This document shows, in pieces, positions 5,848-12,727 of a stretch of 19,442 nucleotides of DNA; the first letter of the stretch is position 1; each line of letters starts with the position of its first letter. The notes under the pieces were generated by a model. That model searched no databases and was not told the origin of the DNA. It saw only the letters and a list, made by a program, of their open reading frames with translations. The stretch is from an uncultured Clostridia bacterium. GTDB taxonomy: Bacteria > Bacillota > Clostridia > TANB77 > CAG-508. The position numbers and the translations under genes are program-made. The stretch spans positions 1 through 19,442 of the forward strand of contig CAOPQH010000017.1 of assembly GCA_948505485.1 (NCBI GenBank), given 5' to 3'.

Positions 5848-8643
5848 ATGAAGGTTTTATTTGCAGTAAATAATGAAAGTATTTCAGAACAAATTGTAAA
5901 GAAATATCAAAAGGAATATAAGGAAATAATTTCTTATAAAAATGTTTATTATTTTAATGCGATATTAAAGGAATTACAAAAAGACAAATCTTATGACAGA
6001 ATAGTTATAGGAGAAGACTTAGAACAATTTACAAATTCTAGTTATGAGCAAATGGACAAATTTATTTTTGAGAGACTAGATAGTATAAGCGATGAAGCTT
6101 CAAATACACAAGGAAATGATATTCCAATAATTCTTATATGTAGTGATAGAAGAACAAAAGGAGAACAAATACTAGTTAAATTATTTGGAATAGGAATATA
6201 TAATGCTATTTTAGGTACTGATAGAAGTGTAGATGAAGTTTGTAGATTAATATATAAACCTCGTATTAAAAAAGATGCAAAACTATATTATAGAATAGAT
6301 GCAGAAGATGTTACCTATCAATCAGAAAGCGAAAATGATGTTAGTGAAATGGAAATTCAAAACATATTAGCACATTATCAAAGACTTGGAAGACAAGAAG
6401 AAAGATATGTGGAAAGCTTTGATAATATAGCAGCACAATACAATGATAAGCAATTAAGAATAATATGCAAATTTTTACCATTAAATGTAAAAGCAGTTTT
6501 AGAAGAACAATCTCCAAAGTACCAAAAAGTAATGTCATTTAATAGTACTGTATCTAATCAAATAAGAAAAAGTGATAAAGAAACAAAAAGAGATAGAGGA
6601 ATAACAGGAAAAATGTTAAATTCTAATACAAAAGGAAATTTAACGAAACCAGTCGTAATCCCATCAAATATGAATGCAAGCAGTGTAAAAAGATTAACTA
6701 AAAATTTACCTAATAAAAATCAGTATAATAATTTAAATACAAATAACTATACTAATAATTCAAATAATGTTAATAGTTATACAAATAATTCGAATATTGG
6801 TGCATACAATAACCAACAAACCAATAATTCAAACATGAGTACATACAATAACCAACAAACCAATAATTCAAATATGAGTGCATACAATAATCAACAAGTA
6901 AACAATTCAAATATGAATACATATAATAATCAACAAACAAATAATACATATACAAGTAATCAAAATAATATTCAACCTAACAGTCAAAAATCTATGCAAA
7001 ATTTAGATAGTTATTTTGAAGAAAATGAGACTCCAACACCAGTTGTTCAACCACAAAAAAGGGGAAGAGGAAGACCAAGGAAAAATCCACTACCTACAGA
7101 AGCTGAAATAGCTCAAAAACCTAAAAGAGGAAGAGGAAGACCAAGAAAGAATCCATTGCCTCAAGAAACAGTGCAAGAGCCAGTAGTTAAAGAAACACAA
7201 GATGATGCTTTACCAGGATTTGAAGATTATGTACCTATGCAACAACAACCAAGTTCAAACTATAATAATGTAAATGATACATTACCAGGTTTCGGAAATG
7301 AAAATATAAACAATGATTTTCCAGGTTTTGAAGATTATACATCTTCAGAGCAAAATACAAATTATAACAATACAAATGCTGATATATTACCAGGATTTGA
7401 CGAAGATGATTCAAATGATATGTTTACAGAATTTAATAATGATACTAGTTCAAACAATACATTACCAGGATTTGGCGATGATGATTCAGATGATATATTA
7501 CCAGGATTTGATAGCGATGATTCAGATGGTATGTTACCAGGATTTGATGAGATAGAAGAAGATAATAATATTTATGGCAATAAAAATAATTATAACAATG
7601 CAAATAATTATAATGATAACTCATACTCAAATAACTATTCTGTAAATAATAATTCATCATTTAATACACAAAGTTCAAATTCTTTTAACAATAATTATTC
7701 AAGTTATAACAGTAATGAAATTACTACAACATCTTCAAATAATGATAATTATATTACAGATTCAAATGTTTCTAATTTATTAACAGGTGACAAAAAATTA
7801 GTTACTTTTGTAGGAACAAGTAAAAATGGTACATCATTTGTTATAAATAATGTAGCACAGCAATTATCATCAATGGGAATAAATACAGCTATATTAGATA
7901 CAACAGCTAACAGAAATTCTTATTATATATATACAAAAAATGAAGAAGACTTAAGAAAAATTGCAGTATCAAGTGTTGAAAAATTAGTAGAAGGCACATC
8001 TAATGGAATAAAAGTTAATCAAAATTTAACTGTTTATACATCATTACCAGATTCAAATAATACTATAAAAAATTCAGGGCCAATATTAGAGACATTAGTT
8101 AAAAATCATTCTGTAGTATTAATAGATTGTGATTTTGAAACACCACAAGAATATTTTAAGGATTCTCAAGAGATATATTTAGTACAATCTATGGATGTAT
8201 TAACTATACAACCATTAACAGCGTTTTTAAGAGATCTTAAGGCAAAAAACATATTAGATGAAAGAAAAATAAGAATAATAATTAATAAATTTACAAGAGT
8301 GAGAAGTGTAACAGAAAAAACAATAATTGGAGGAATGGCATTTTATAATGATCCAGCTATGTCATTTATGACAGAGCTATTTGATAGAAATATGGCTAAG
8401 TATGTGATATTACCATTTGAAGAGGATGTTTATACAAGATATTTAGAAGGATTAGTAAATTGTGAAATATCTCTAAAAGGATATTCTAAAACATTTATAC
8501 AATATTTAAAACAAGTAGCAAATATGATATATCCTTTAGTATCTGGAAAAGGAACTTACAAGCCAAACACACAAAATTATAATCCAAATGGATTTTCATC
8601 AAGCATGAATAATACTTTAAGCCAAATGAAACAAAATTATTAA
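5848..8643 (+). CDS. CpaE/MinD-like protein with AT-hooks and low-complexity linkers
   Basis: The protein has 931 residues in several parts. Residues 1-140 look like a receiver-type alpha/beta domain (DRIVIGEDL, IPIILICSDR, FGIGIYNAILG), as in CpaE/TadZ. Residues 290-385 are Asn/Gln-rich with four 13-residue repeats. Two AT-hook motifs with the GRGRPRK core lie at 404-412 and 426-434. Residues 455-570 are acidic and hold about six PGF motifs (LPGFEDY, LPGFDEDDS and variants). Residues 645-900 form a MinD/ParA-like domain (KLVTFVGTSKNGTSF, then SVVLIDCDFETPQEYF as the Walker B-like strand). The P-loop is degenerate: at the position of the catalytic Lys there is T662, so ATP hydrolysis is doubtful. 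CpaE/TadZ proteins place pilus machinery at a cell site. Here the pilin-like gene lies directly before it and a GAF/GGDEF membrane gene 17 bases after. The start is ATG after GGGAGGGGG. The overall assignment is by domain layout, and the role of the AT-hooks is unknown. Confidence 0.82.
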   Translation: MKVLFAVNNESISEQIVKKYQKEYKEIISYKNVYYFNAILKELQKDKSYDRIVIGEDLEQFTNSSYEQMDKFIFERLDSISDEASNTQGNDIPIILICSDRRTKGEQILVKLFGIGIYNAILGTDRSVDEVCRLIYKPRIKKDAKLYYRIDAEDVTYQSESENDVSEMEIQNILAHYQRLGRQEERYVESFDNIAAQYNDKQLRIICKFLPLNVKAVLEEQSPKYQKVMSFNSTVSNQIRKSDKETKRDRGITGKMLNSNTKGNLTKPVVIPSNMNASSVKRLTKNLPNKNQYNNLNTNNYTNNSNNVNSYTNNSNIGAYNNQQTNNSNMSTYNNQQTNNSNMSAYNNQQVNNSNMNTYNNQQTNNTYTSNQNNIQPNSQKSMQNLDSYFEENETPTPVVQPQKRGRGRPRKNPLPTEAEIAQKPKRGRGRPRKNPLPQETVQEPVVKETQDDALPGFEDYVPMQQQPSSNYNNVNDTLPGFGNENINNDFPGFEDYTSSEQNTNYNNTNADILPGFDEDDSNDMFTEFNNDTSSNNTLPGFGDDDSDDILPGFDSDDSDGMLPGFDEIEEDNNIYGNKNNYNNANNYNDNSYSNNYSVNNNSSFNTQSSNSFNNNYSSYNSNEITTTSSNNDNYITDSNVSNLLTGDKKLVTFVGTSKNGTSFVINNVAQQLSSMGINTAILDTTANRNSYYIYTKNEEDLRKIAVSSVEKLVEGTSNGIKVNQNLTVYTSLPDSNNTIKNSGPILETLVKNHSVVLIDCDFETPQEYFKDSQEIYLVQSMDVLTIQPLTAFLRDLKAKNILDERKIRIIINKFTRVRSVTEKTIIGGMAFYNDPAMSFMTELFDRNMAKYVILPFEEDVYTRYLEGLVNCEISLKGYSKTFIQYLKQVANMIYPLVSGKGTYKPNTQNYNPNGFSSSMNNTLSQMKQNY
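6784..6939 (+). repeat. Four 39-bp tandem repeats inside the CpaE-like gene
   Basis: Four in-frame units of 13 codons (6784-6822, 6823-6861, 6862-6900, 6901-6939) encode variants of NNSNMSTYNNQQT, residues 313-364. The second and third units are nearly identical in DNA, and a degenerate fifth unit follows. The number of units is likely to change by slippage or recombination, which would alter only the length of a disordered linker. Confidence 0.9.
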
Positions 8644-8660
8644 AGTAGGAGGGATAAGAA

Positions 8661-9794
8661 TTGGCAATAGCAATAGTTGCAATATTAATAGTTGTAATAA
8701 TAATATTAGTAATATACAATGTTTCAATACATAAAAAAATACAAACATTTAATAATATGAATCAGAGAATTACTAATCTTAATGTATTACAAGATTTCAT
8801 GAATACAATAGGTGAATATTCAGCAGTCGAAGAAAAAATAAAGAAAATAAATGAAATTCTAATAGAAAAATATGAAATAAAATATTCTACAATAGTTGTA
8901 TTTGATGGATCAGAATATACTGTTAAAGCTTCTAATGTTGACCAAAAGCATTGGGAGGCGTTAAAAGCATTACATGAAGTTAGCATGTTTAAAGACAGCA
9001 TATCTACAGCAACACCTAAATATGTGACTGTTAATCATGAAAGTGAGAGATTGCCATATCAAAAAATGGAATTTGGTAGAGCCAAATCTGCAATATTTTT
9101 CCCTCTATATATAGACAATGTTTATATAGGATATTGGATTATAGAAAGTGGAGTACCACATGATTTTGATAATGTAGATACATCTATATTAGAAATAGTA
9201 AAAGATAATATTGTTACAATATTAAAAACAGTAGTACATCAACAAACTTTAGAATCAATAGTAAAGAAAGACCTATTTACTGGATTGTATTCAGAAGAAT
9301 ATTTATATGGTGAAGGTAAAAAGAAAATAGATCAATATACAATGTCAACAATATGTATGTTTGAAATAACAAATCTTAGACAAATAAATGAACAATACTC
9401 AAGAAAATTAGGTAATGAAGTAATTATACGTGTTGCAGATCACATAAAGCAGAATATATCTGAAAATTATATTTTTATAAGATATATGGGTCCAAAATTT
9501 GTAATTGCGTTTTCAGGAGTAGAAATAGAAAGTGTTGCTGAATTTTTAAATGATGTAAAGCAACAAATTGAGAATTTACAAATATCATTAGAAGAAGATG
9601 TTGAAATAATAGATATTGAAGAAAATGCACAAATAAAAAACAAGAAAAATAAAAAGCCACAAGTAGCATTACCAAGATTAAATTTTGTTGTAGCTTCATA
9701 TTATAAAGGAACAGGACTAGAAGAAGTTCTTAAAAAATTAGAAGATTATTTAGATAATGCAGATAAAAATGAAAGTGAAATAAATAATATATAA
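8661..9794 (+). CDS. Membrane protein with GAF and degenerate GGDEF domains
   Basis: The start is TTG, seven bases after AGGAGGG. The 377-residue product has an N-terminal membrane helix (about 2-20), a GAF-type sensor domain (about 45-195), and a GGDEF-family domain starting at DLFTGLYSEEYL (204-215), which matches the family's DxLTGL entry motif. FEITNLRQINEQYSRKLGNE (234-253) matches the metal-binding helix region. The signature itself is MGPKF at 276-280 instead of GGDEF, so both acidic/glycine features needed for diguanylate cyclase activity are missing. The protein is therefore probably a nucleotide-sensing or scaffold partner rather than a c-di-GMP maker. A Lys/Glu-rich insert (about 313-337) splits the last part of the domain. 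It lies between the CpaE-like gene and ireB in a run with gaps of 17 and 18 bases. Confidence 0.85.
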   Translation: MAIAIVAILIVVIIILVIYNVSIHKKIQTFNNMNQRITNLNVLQDFMNTIGEYSAVEEKIKKINEILIEKYEIKYSTIVVFDGSEYTVKASNVDQKHWEALKALHEVSMFKDSISTATPKYVTVNHESERLPYQKMEFGRAKSAIFFPLYIDNVYIGYWIIESGVPHDFDNVDTSILEIVKDNIVTILKTVVHQQTLESIVKKDLFTGLYSEEYLYGEGKKKIDQYTMSTICMFEITNLRQINEQYSRKLGNEVIIRVADHIKQNISENYIFIRYMGPKFVIAFSGVEIESVAEFLNDVKQQIENLQISLEEDVEIIDIEENAQIKNKKNKKPQVALPRLNFVVASYYKGTGLEEVLKKLEDYLDNADKNESEINNI

Positions 9795-9812
9795 AATAGG
9801 GAGGATTATACT

Positions 9813-10067
9813 ATGGATTTTGATAAAACGATGAATTTTAAAGTAGAAAAAGAGAAAAATAATAATGCTAAAATCATATTAAAAGAAGTATATGAAGCAT
9901 TAGTAGAAAAAGGATATAATCCAATAAATCAATTAGTAGGGTATATATTATCAGGAGATCCTACATACATTACAAGTCACAAAGATGCAAGAAATAAAAT
10001 CAGACTAATAGAAAGAGATGAGTTATTAGAAAAAATGGTAAAATATTATATAGGAATTGATGAGTAA
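9813..10067 (+). CDS. ireB: IreB family regulatory phosphoprotein (UPF0297/YrzL)
   Basis: This cytoplasmic protein has 84 residues and matches the family along its length: the NPINQLVGYILSGDPTYITS core followed by KDARNKIRLIERDELLEKM. In Enterococcus, IreB is phosphorylated on N-terminal threonines by the wall-stress Ser/Thr kinase IreK and influences cephalosporin resistance. Here T6 in MDFDKTMNF is the matching candidate. A GGGAGG site precedes the ATG by eight bases. In many Firmicutes the gene sits between alaS and ruvX. Here ruvX follows at three bases, but the upstream neighbour is the GAF/GGDEF gene, not alaS. Confidence 0.93.
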   Translation: MDFDKTMNFKVEKEKNNNAKIILKEVYEALVEKGYNPINQLVGYILSGDPTYITSHKDARNKIRLIERDELLEKMVKYYIGIDE

Positions 10068-10070
10068 AAA

Positions 10071-10499
10071 ATGAGAAAATTAGGAATTGATTATGGAGAT
10101 GCGAGAGTTGGAATCGCAATAACAGATGCTTTAAATATAACTGCTCAAGGCTTGGAAACAATACATTCAAATGGAACTGGAATTGATAAAGTTGTATTAA
10201 AAAGAATTGATGAGATATTAGAAAAGTATGAAATAGATACTTTTGTAGTAGGAATGCCATTTAATATGGATGGAACTAAAAGTGAAAGAGCAGAAAAAAC
10301 AGAACAATTTATTAATAAATTAAAATGCAAATATAATACTATAAAAATAGAGACAGTAGATGAAAGACTTACAACAGTTGCTGCACACAAAACGATGAAT
10401 TTTTTAAATATAAATAAGAATAAAAAAAGAAATATAGTGGATACTATATCTGCAGTGTATATTTTAGAAACGTATATAAACAAGATAGATAATTATTAA
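10071..10499 (+). CDS. ruvX: Holliday junction resolvase-like RuvX (YqgF)
   Basis: This 142-residue member of the RNase H-fold YqgF family is thought to act on Holliday junctions and/or in rRNA 5' processing. Visible motifs are the first acidic strand LGIDYGDARVGIA (D7, D10), VGMPFNMDGTKSERAEKTE (about 61-79), DERLTTVAAHKTM (about 101-113), and the last acidic motif RNIVDTISAVYILETYI near the C-terminus. The ATG lies three bases after the ireB stop without a strong ribosome site of its own, which suggests translational coupling to ireB. Confidence 0.94.
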   Translation: MRKLGIDYGDARVGIAITDALNITAQGLETIHSNGTGIDKVVLKRIDEILEKYEIDTFVVGMPFNMDGTKSERAEKTEQFINKLKCKYNTIKIETVDERLTTVAAHKTMNFLNINKNKKRNIVDTISAVYILETYINKIDNY

Positions 10500-10544
10500 G
10501 AGACAACTCTATAACATTAAATTTAGTTAAATAATATAAAAGTC

Positions 10545-10573
10545 TTGCAAAAAAAGATTAAGTGTTATATTAT
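10545..10573 (+). promoter_or_regulatory. Promoter upstream of yrzB
   Basis: TTGCAA at 10545-10550, a 17-base spacer and TATTAT at 10568-10573. It lies in the 123-base gap after ruvX, so the DUF1292 gene can be transcribed separately from the upstream operon. Confidence 0.65.
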
Positions 10574-10622
10574 AACTTTGATATTAATATTAAAATATAA
10601 ATAAATGAAGGGAGAATTATTA

Positions 10623-10934
10623 ATGGACGAAAACTTAGAAGAATTAGAAAACGAGAACATAATAGTATTAAATGATGAGAATGGGGAAGAAGTAAAATTT
10701 GAATTTTTAGATTTAGTTGAATTAGATGAAGAGGAATATGTTGTATTATTACCAGTTACAGAAGAAGGAGAAGAAGATGAAGGAGAGGTTGTAATACTAA
10801 AAATTGAAGATACAGACGAAGATGCAGAAGAAGAATCATATGTAAGTGTTGAAGATGAAGAAATTTTAAATAAAGTTTTTGAAATGTTTAAAGAGAAATA
10901 TAAAGATGAATTTAACTTTGTAGATGAAGACTAA
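10623..10934 (+). CDS. yrzB: DUF1292 family protein (UPF0473/YrzB)
   Basis: This very acidic cytoplasmic protein of 103 residues follows the DUF1292 pattern: ENIIVLNDENGEEVKFEFL, then EYVVLLPV, then a Glu/Asp-rich stretch, VVILKIED, and a C-terminal helix (EEILNKVFEMFKEKYKDEF). Its place directly after ireB-ruvX is conserved across Firmicutes. Its biochemical role is not established. I prefer the ATG at 10623 over the in-frame ATG at 10605, because AAGGGAGA at 10608-10615 is placed correctly for the former and lies inside the latter's codons. Confidence 0.9.
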   Translation: MDENLEELENENIIVLNDENGEEVKFEFLDLVELDEEEYVVLLPVTEEGEEDEGEVVILKIEDTDEDAEEESYVSVEDEEILNKVFEMFKEKYKDEFNFVDED

Positions 10935-10937
10935 TAT

Positions 10938-10961
10938 AAGGCGAGAGATTTTTCTCGCCTT
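10938..10961 (+). terminator. Hairpin after yrzB without a U-tract
   Basis: AAGGCGAGA (10938-10946) pairs with TCTCGCCTT (10953-10961) over a six-base loop, a strong stem four bases after the yrzB stop. AAAGTAT follows instead of T residues, so termination may be partial. It could also protect the mRNA 3' end before the membrane protein gene at 11000. Confidence 0.6.
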
Positions 10962-10999
10962 AAAGTATATTATATATAGTAAAAAAGGAGAGAATACAA

Positions 11000-11479
11000 A
11001 TGAGAAATTTTTCAACATGGATTTTAGTAATGTTTATGGTAATGTTTTGGATATTTAGAATAATAATAGCTGTAACAACTGAATTTGGAATAGATTTTGC
11101 AGGAATAACAGCACAAAATATGAATTTAGAAGTAATATTATTATTTGTAGTATTATTGTGTTTAATATTAATAGTTAAAAGAAAAATAGTAGGAGCATTA
11201 ATATATTTATTAGCATATGGTATGTATTTTGGAGTAGATTTATATAACAATATTATGGTAATGATAGCAGGAACTACATTGCCATTGGGAGCTACGTTAA
11301 GTGCATTTATATCTTTAGTAGGAATGATAATACCAATAGCTATACTATTTGATTTACTTGCTGATAAAAATAGAAAAGCACATCCAGTTGACAAAAAAAC
11401 AGATTGGTTTTATAAAAACGAACAATTTGATAGAAAACTAGATGACAGAGCAGACAAAAATAATTATAGAACATTATAA
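11000..11479 (+). CDS. Hypothetical membrane protein, about four helices
   Basis: This protein of 159 residues has membrane helices at about 6-26, 45-61, 65-80 and 93-120, followed by a charged cytoplasmic tail with a motif-like sequence (HPVDKKTDWFYKNEQFDRKL). The tail, rich in Asp, Lys and Tyr/Trp, looks like a conserved interaction tail. I do not recognise the family. A GGAGAG site lies eight bases before the ATG. No separate promoter is clear in the 65-base gap after yrzB, so it is probably reached by readthrough of the weak hairpin there. After its stop, 11480-11590 is AT-rich sequence in which I see no gene. Confidence 0.75.
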   Translation: MRNFSTWILVMFMVMFWIFRIIIAVTTEFGIDFAGITAQNMNLEVILLFVVLLCLILIVKRKIVGALIYLLAYGMYFGVDLYNNIMVMIAGTTLPLGATLSAFISLVGMIIPIAILFDLLADKNRKAHPVDKKTDWFYKNEQFDRKLDDRADKNNYRTL

Positions 11480-11590
11480 GTTTTTAGATTTAATACTAAA
11501 AAGTAATAGATTTTGAACTATACAGATGTTATAGAATTATTTTTAACAATTATGATTTTAAGGCGTAATTAATTGAAAATTGCATAAAAA

Positions 11591-11619
11591 TTGATTTTTA
11601 TTAAAAAATATGCTATAAT
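11591..11619 (+). promoter_or_regulatory. Strong extended -10 promoter of the 205-codon gene
   Basis: TTGATT at 11591-11596, a 17-base spacer and perfect TATAAT at 11614-11619 with TGC directly before it (extended -10). The start point would be near 11626, leaving an 88-base leader. Confidence 0.75.
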
Positions 11620-11635
11620 AAAGAAAGATTTTTTT

Positions 11636-11713
11636 TTGAAACCATCAAAATTAATAATAAAATTAATAATAAATTTGGAGGTTTCAATGCCTCCAATTAT
11701 TTAAGGAGGTATT
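11636..11713 (+). promoter_or_regulatory. Leader with mutually exclusive hairpins controlling a Shine-Dalgarno site
   Basis: Three stems can form. Stem A is TTGAAACC (11636-11643) with GGTTTCAA (11680-11687). Stem B is TTGGAGG (11675-11681) with CCTCCAA (11690-11696). Stem C is AATGCCTCC (11686-11694) with GGAGGTATT (11705-11713), nine pairs with one G-U, which buries the ribosome site and the bases just before the ATG. A and B share bases 11680-11681, and B and C compete for CCTCC. So B leaves translation open, while A favours the closed C. No known riboswitch class is recognised. The function as a switch is inferred from base pairing only. Confidence 0.55.
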
Positions 11714-12331
11714 ATGACGCAAGAAAATTTTGAAAAACTAAAAAATAACATTTTGAGAAGAGCAAGAGGATATGCTTACTTTTTTAATGAAGAAGGGATA
11801 TATTGTAGAATTCCTGTTAGTGAAGTAGCAGAGGCCGATTTCTTAAATGTTCATATGTTTCCTGAAGAAGGAGATTTTTGGTTCGAGAAATTTTATATCA
11901 CAAATTTAATTTGTGAAAATGCTAATTTAGCACTGAAGATAATCTGTCGCTTGAAAGAAGGCGATACATTTGAAAAATTAGGGTATTATATTAAAAATAC
12001 CCAATTAAGAACAGAAGAGAAATTGGAAGATTTGGAGCGGTTTATTACAAAAATTGAGAAACCGCAATGTATGAGAACTCCAGAAAATATCAATGAAGCT
12101 ACTTTTGATTTTATCTACGTTAATGTGAATATTGTAACTGAATGGAAAGAAGACAGAAAGCAATATATCAAAAACAATATGGATAAAATTCTTGAAAAAG
12201 TAGTCAAGAAGTTAACTAATGATAGTACTTTTAAGAAGTATGAAGTACCAATAAACTTCTTAAAAGTTTCAAGAATTACATTGAAAAATGACTCAGTACT
12301 TCAATTTGTACTTGAGTTAAAAATTCGCTAA
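11714..12331 (+). CDS. Hypothetical protein with its own promoter, leader and closing hairpin
   Basis: This protein of 205 residues is soluble, with no signal or membrane segment. Visible segments are RRARGYAYFFNEEGIYCRIP, HMFPEEGDFWFEKFYITNL, a predicted coiled stretch around EKLEDLERFITKIEKP, and a C-terminal strand-helix-strand part (DFIYVNVNIVTEWKED to LQFVLELKIR). I do not recognise the family. The Shine-Dalgarno AAGGAGGT lies only four bases from the ATG and can be hidden by the leader. Its DNA looks somewhat richer in GC than the flanking genes (codons such as GCC, CGC, CGG), which hints at separate origin. It is transcribed alone, between a consensus promoter and the hairpin at 12336. 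The regulated leader suggests its dose or timing matters. Confidence 0.75.
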   Translation: MTQENFEKLKNNILRRARGYAYFFNEEGIYCRIPVSEVAEADFLNVHMFPEEGDFWFEKFYITNLICENANLALKIICRLKEGDTFEKLGYYIKNTQLRTEEKLEDLERFITKIEKPQCMRTPENINEATFDFIYVNVNIVTEWKEDRKQYIKNNMDKILEKVVKKLTNDSTFKKYEVPINFLKVSRITLKNDSVLQFVLELKIR

Positions 12332-12335
12332 AACG

Positions 12336-12357
12336 AGGCACCCAAATGAGGGTGCCT
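12336..12357 (+). terminator. Hairpin closing the 205-codon gene
   Basis: AGGCACCC (12336-12343) pairs perfectly with GGGTGCCT (12350-12357) over a six-base loop, four bases after the stop. As with the hairpin after yrzB, no T-run follows (TAAACG), so it is a strong stem but an imperfect intrinsic terminator. Confidence 0.65.
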
Positions 12358-12389
12358 TAAACGTACTATTTATAAAAGAATAAAAACGC

Positions 12390-12418
12390 TTGTTTTATTT
12401 TTAAAAATGTTGTATAAT
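12390..12418 (+). promoter_or_regulatory. Promoter at the left edge of the accessory region
   Basis: TTGTTT at 12390-12395, a 17-base spacer and perfect TATAAT at 12413-12418. It reads into the broken small ORF at 12505, the first EKSTF repeat copy and the DUF1016 pseudogene. Confidence 0.7.
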
Positions 12419-12504
12419 ATTTTTCAGTTTAAGTTAAAGTTAAGTAGGTGCTTTTCAAAATAGTTTTTTTCATACTTTAAAGATTGCTAGAAGGAGATGA
12501 TTAA

Positions 12505-12599
12505 ATGTTGAGCCAAAAAGATATTAAGAAGATACATAATTTAAAGATATTGTATCAATAGAGCAAATAAAAAAAGGAAGTGAAAGTAATGGAAAATAA
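12505..12599 (+). pseudogene. Small frameshifted ORF fragment
   Basis: An AAGGAGATGATTAA site precedes ATG 12505. The frame reads MLSQKDIKKIHNLK, then stops at 12561. A one-base shift near 12545 would continue it as KDIVSIEQIKKGSESNGK to a TAA at 12597-12599, so it looks like the start of a gene broken by a one-base change and then cut. The parent family is not recognised. It ends where the first repeated element begins. Between 12419 and 12490 there is only AT-rich leader sequence. Confidence 0.4.
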
Positions 12600-12721
12600 T
12601 ATGAATATCAACTGAGGGATCGGAATTTAAGAAAACCCTAACTCAAAGCACTGAAAAATCAACATTCTTTCTAAAAAGATTATTACATTTTTTGAATGAA
12701 ATTCATAAAAGAAGGAGATGA
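12589..12721 (+). repeat. EKSTF repeat element, copy 1, upstream of the DUF1016 gene
   Basis: A short ORF starts at ATG 12589 after AGGAAGTGA. Frame 1 reads MENNMNIN and meets a TGA (12613-12615). In the +1 frame the sequence continues without stop to 12719-12721, with KKTLTQSTEKSTFFLKRLLH encoded from 12629. The DNA around ATCAACTG, ATTTAAGAAAACCC and CTGAAAAATCAACATT matches copy 2 (from 16437) and, in part, copy 3 (from 18051). The +1 frame closes six bases before the GTG start of DUF1016. In this copy frame 1 also carries the TGA before the common frame-break site, so it may be decayed. Confidence 0.7.
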
Positions 12722-12727
12722 AAATAA

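Noticed and set aside
6784..6939. Tandem 39-bp repeats as a possible CRISPR-like array
   Set aside because: The units are contiguous, without spacers, in frame, and encode a 13-residue Asn/Gln-rich repeat inside a long gene.
6770..7660. Open frames antisense to the CpaE-like gene
   Set aside because: They arise from the biased Asn/Gln and Asp codons of the sense strand, have no ribosome sites and encode low-complexity Tyr/Leu strings.
5431..9794. A complete Tad pilus or type IV secretion locus
   Set aside because: Only a VirB2-like subunit and a CpaE-like protein are present. There is no secretion ATPase, TadB/C-type membrane platform, VirB4/D4 or prepilin peptidase in the window.
10605..10622. 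ATG at 10605 as the start of yrzB
   Set aside because: The AAGGGAGA site lies inside these codons and is well placed for the ATG at 10623, which also gives the usual family N-terminus.
12613..12615. TGA in copy 1 read as tryptophan (recoded genetic code), because copy 2 has TGG there
   Set aside because: Other genes in the window use TGG for conserved Trp and TGA as a stop. A point mutation in a possibly decayed copy is simpler.
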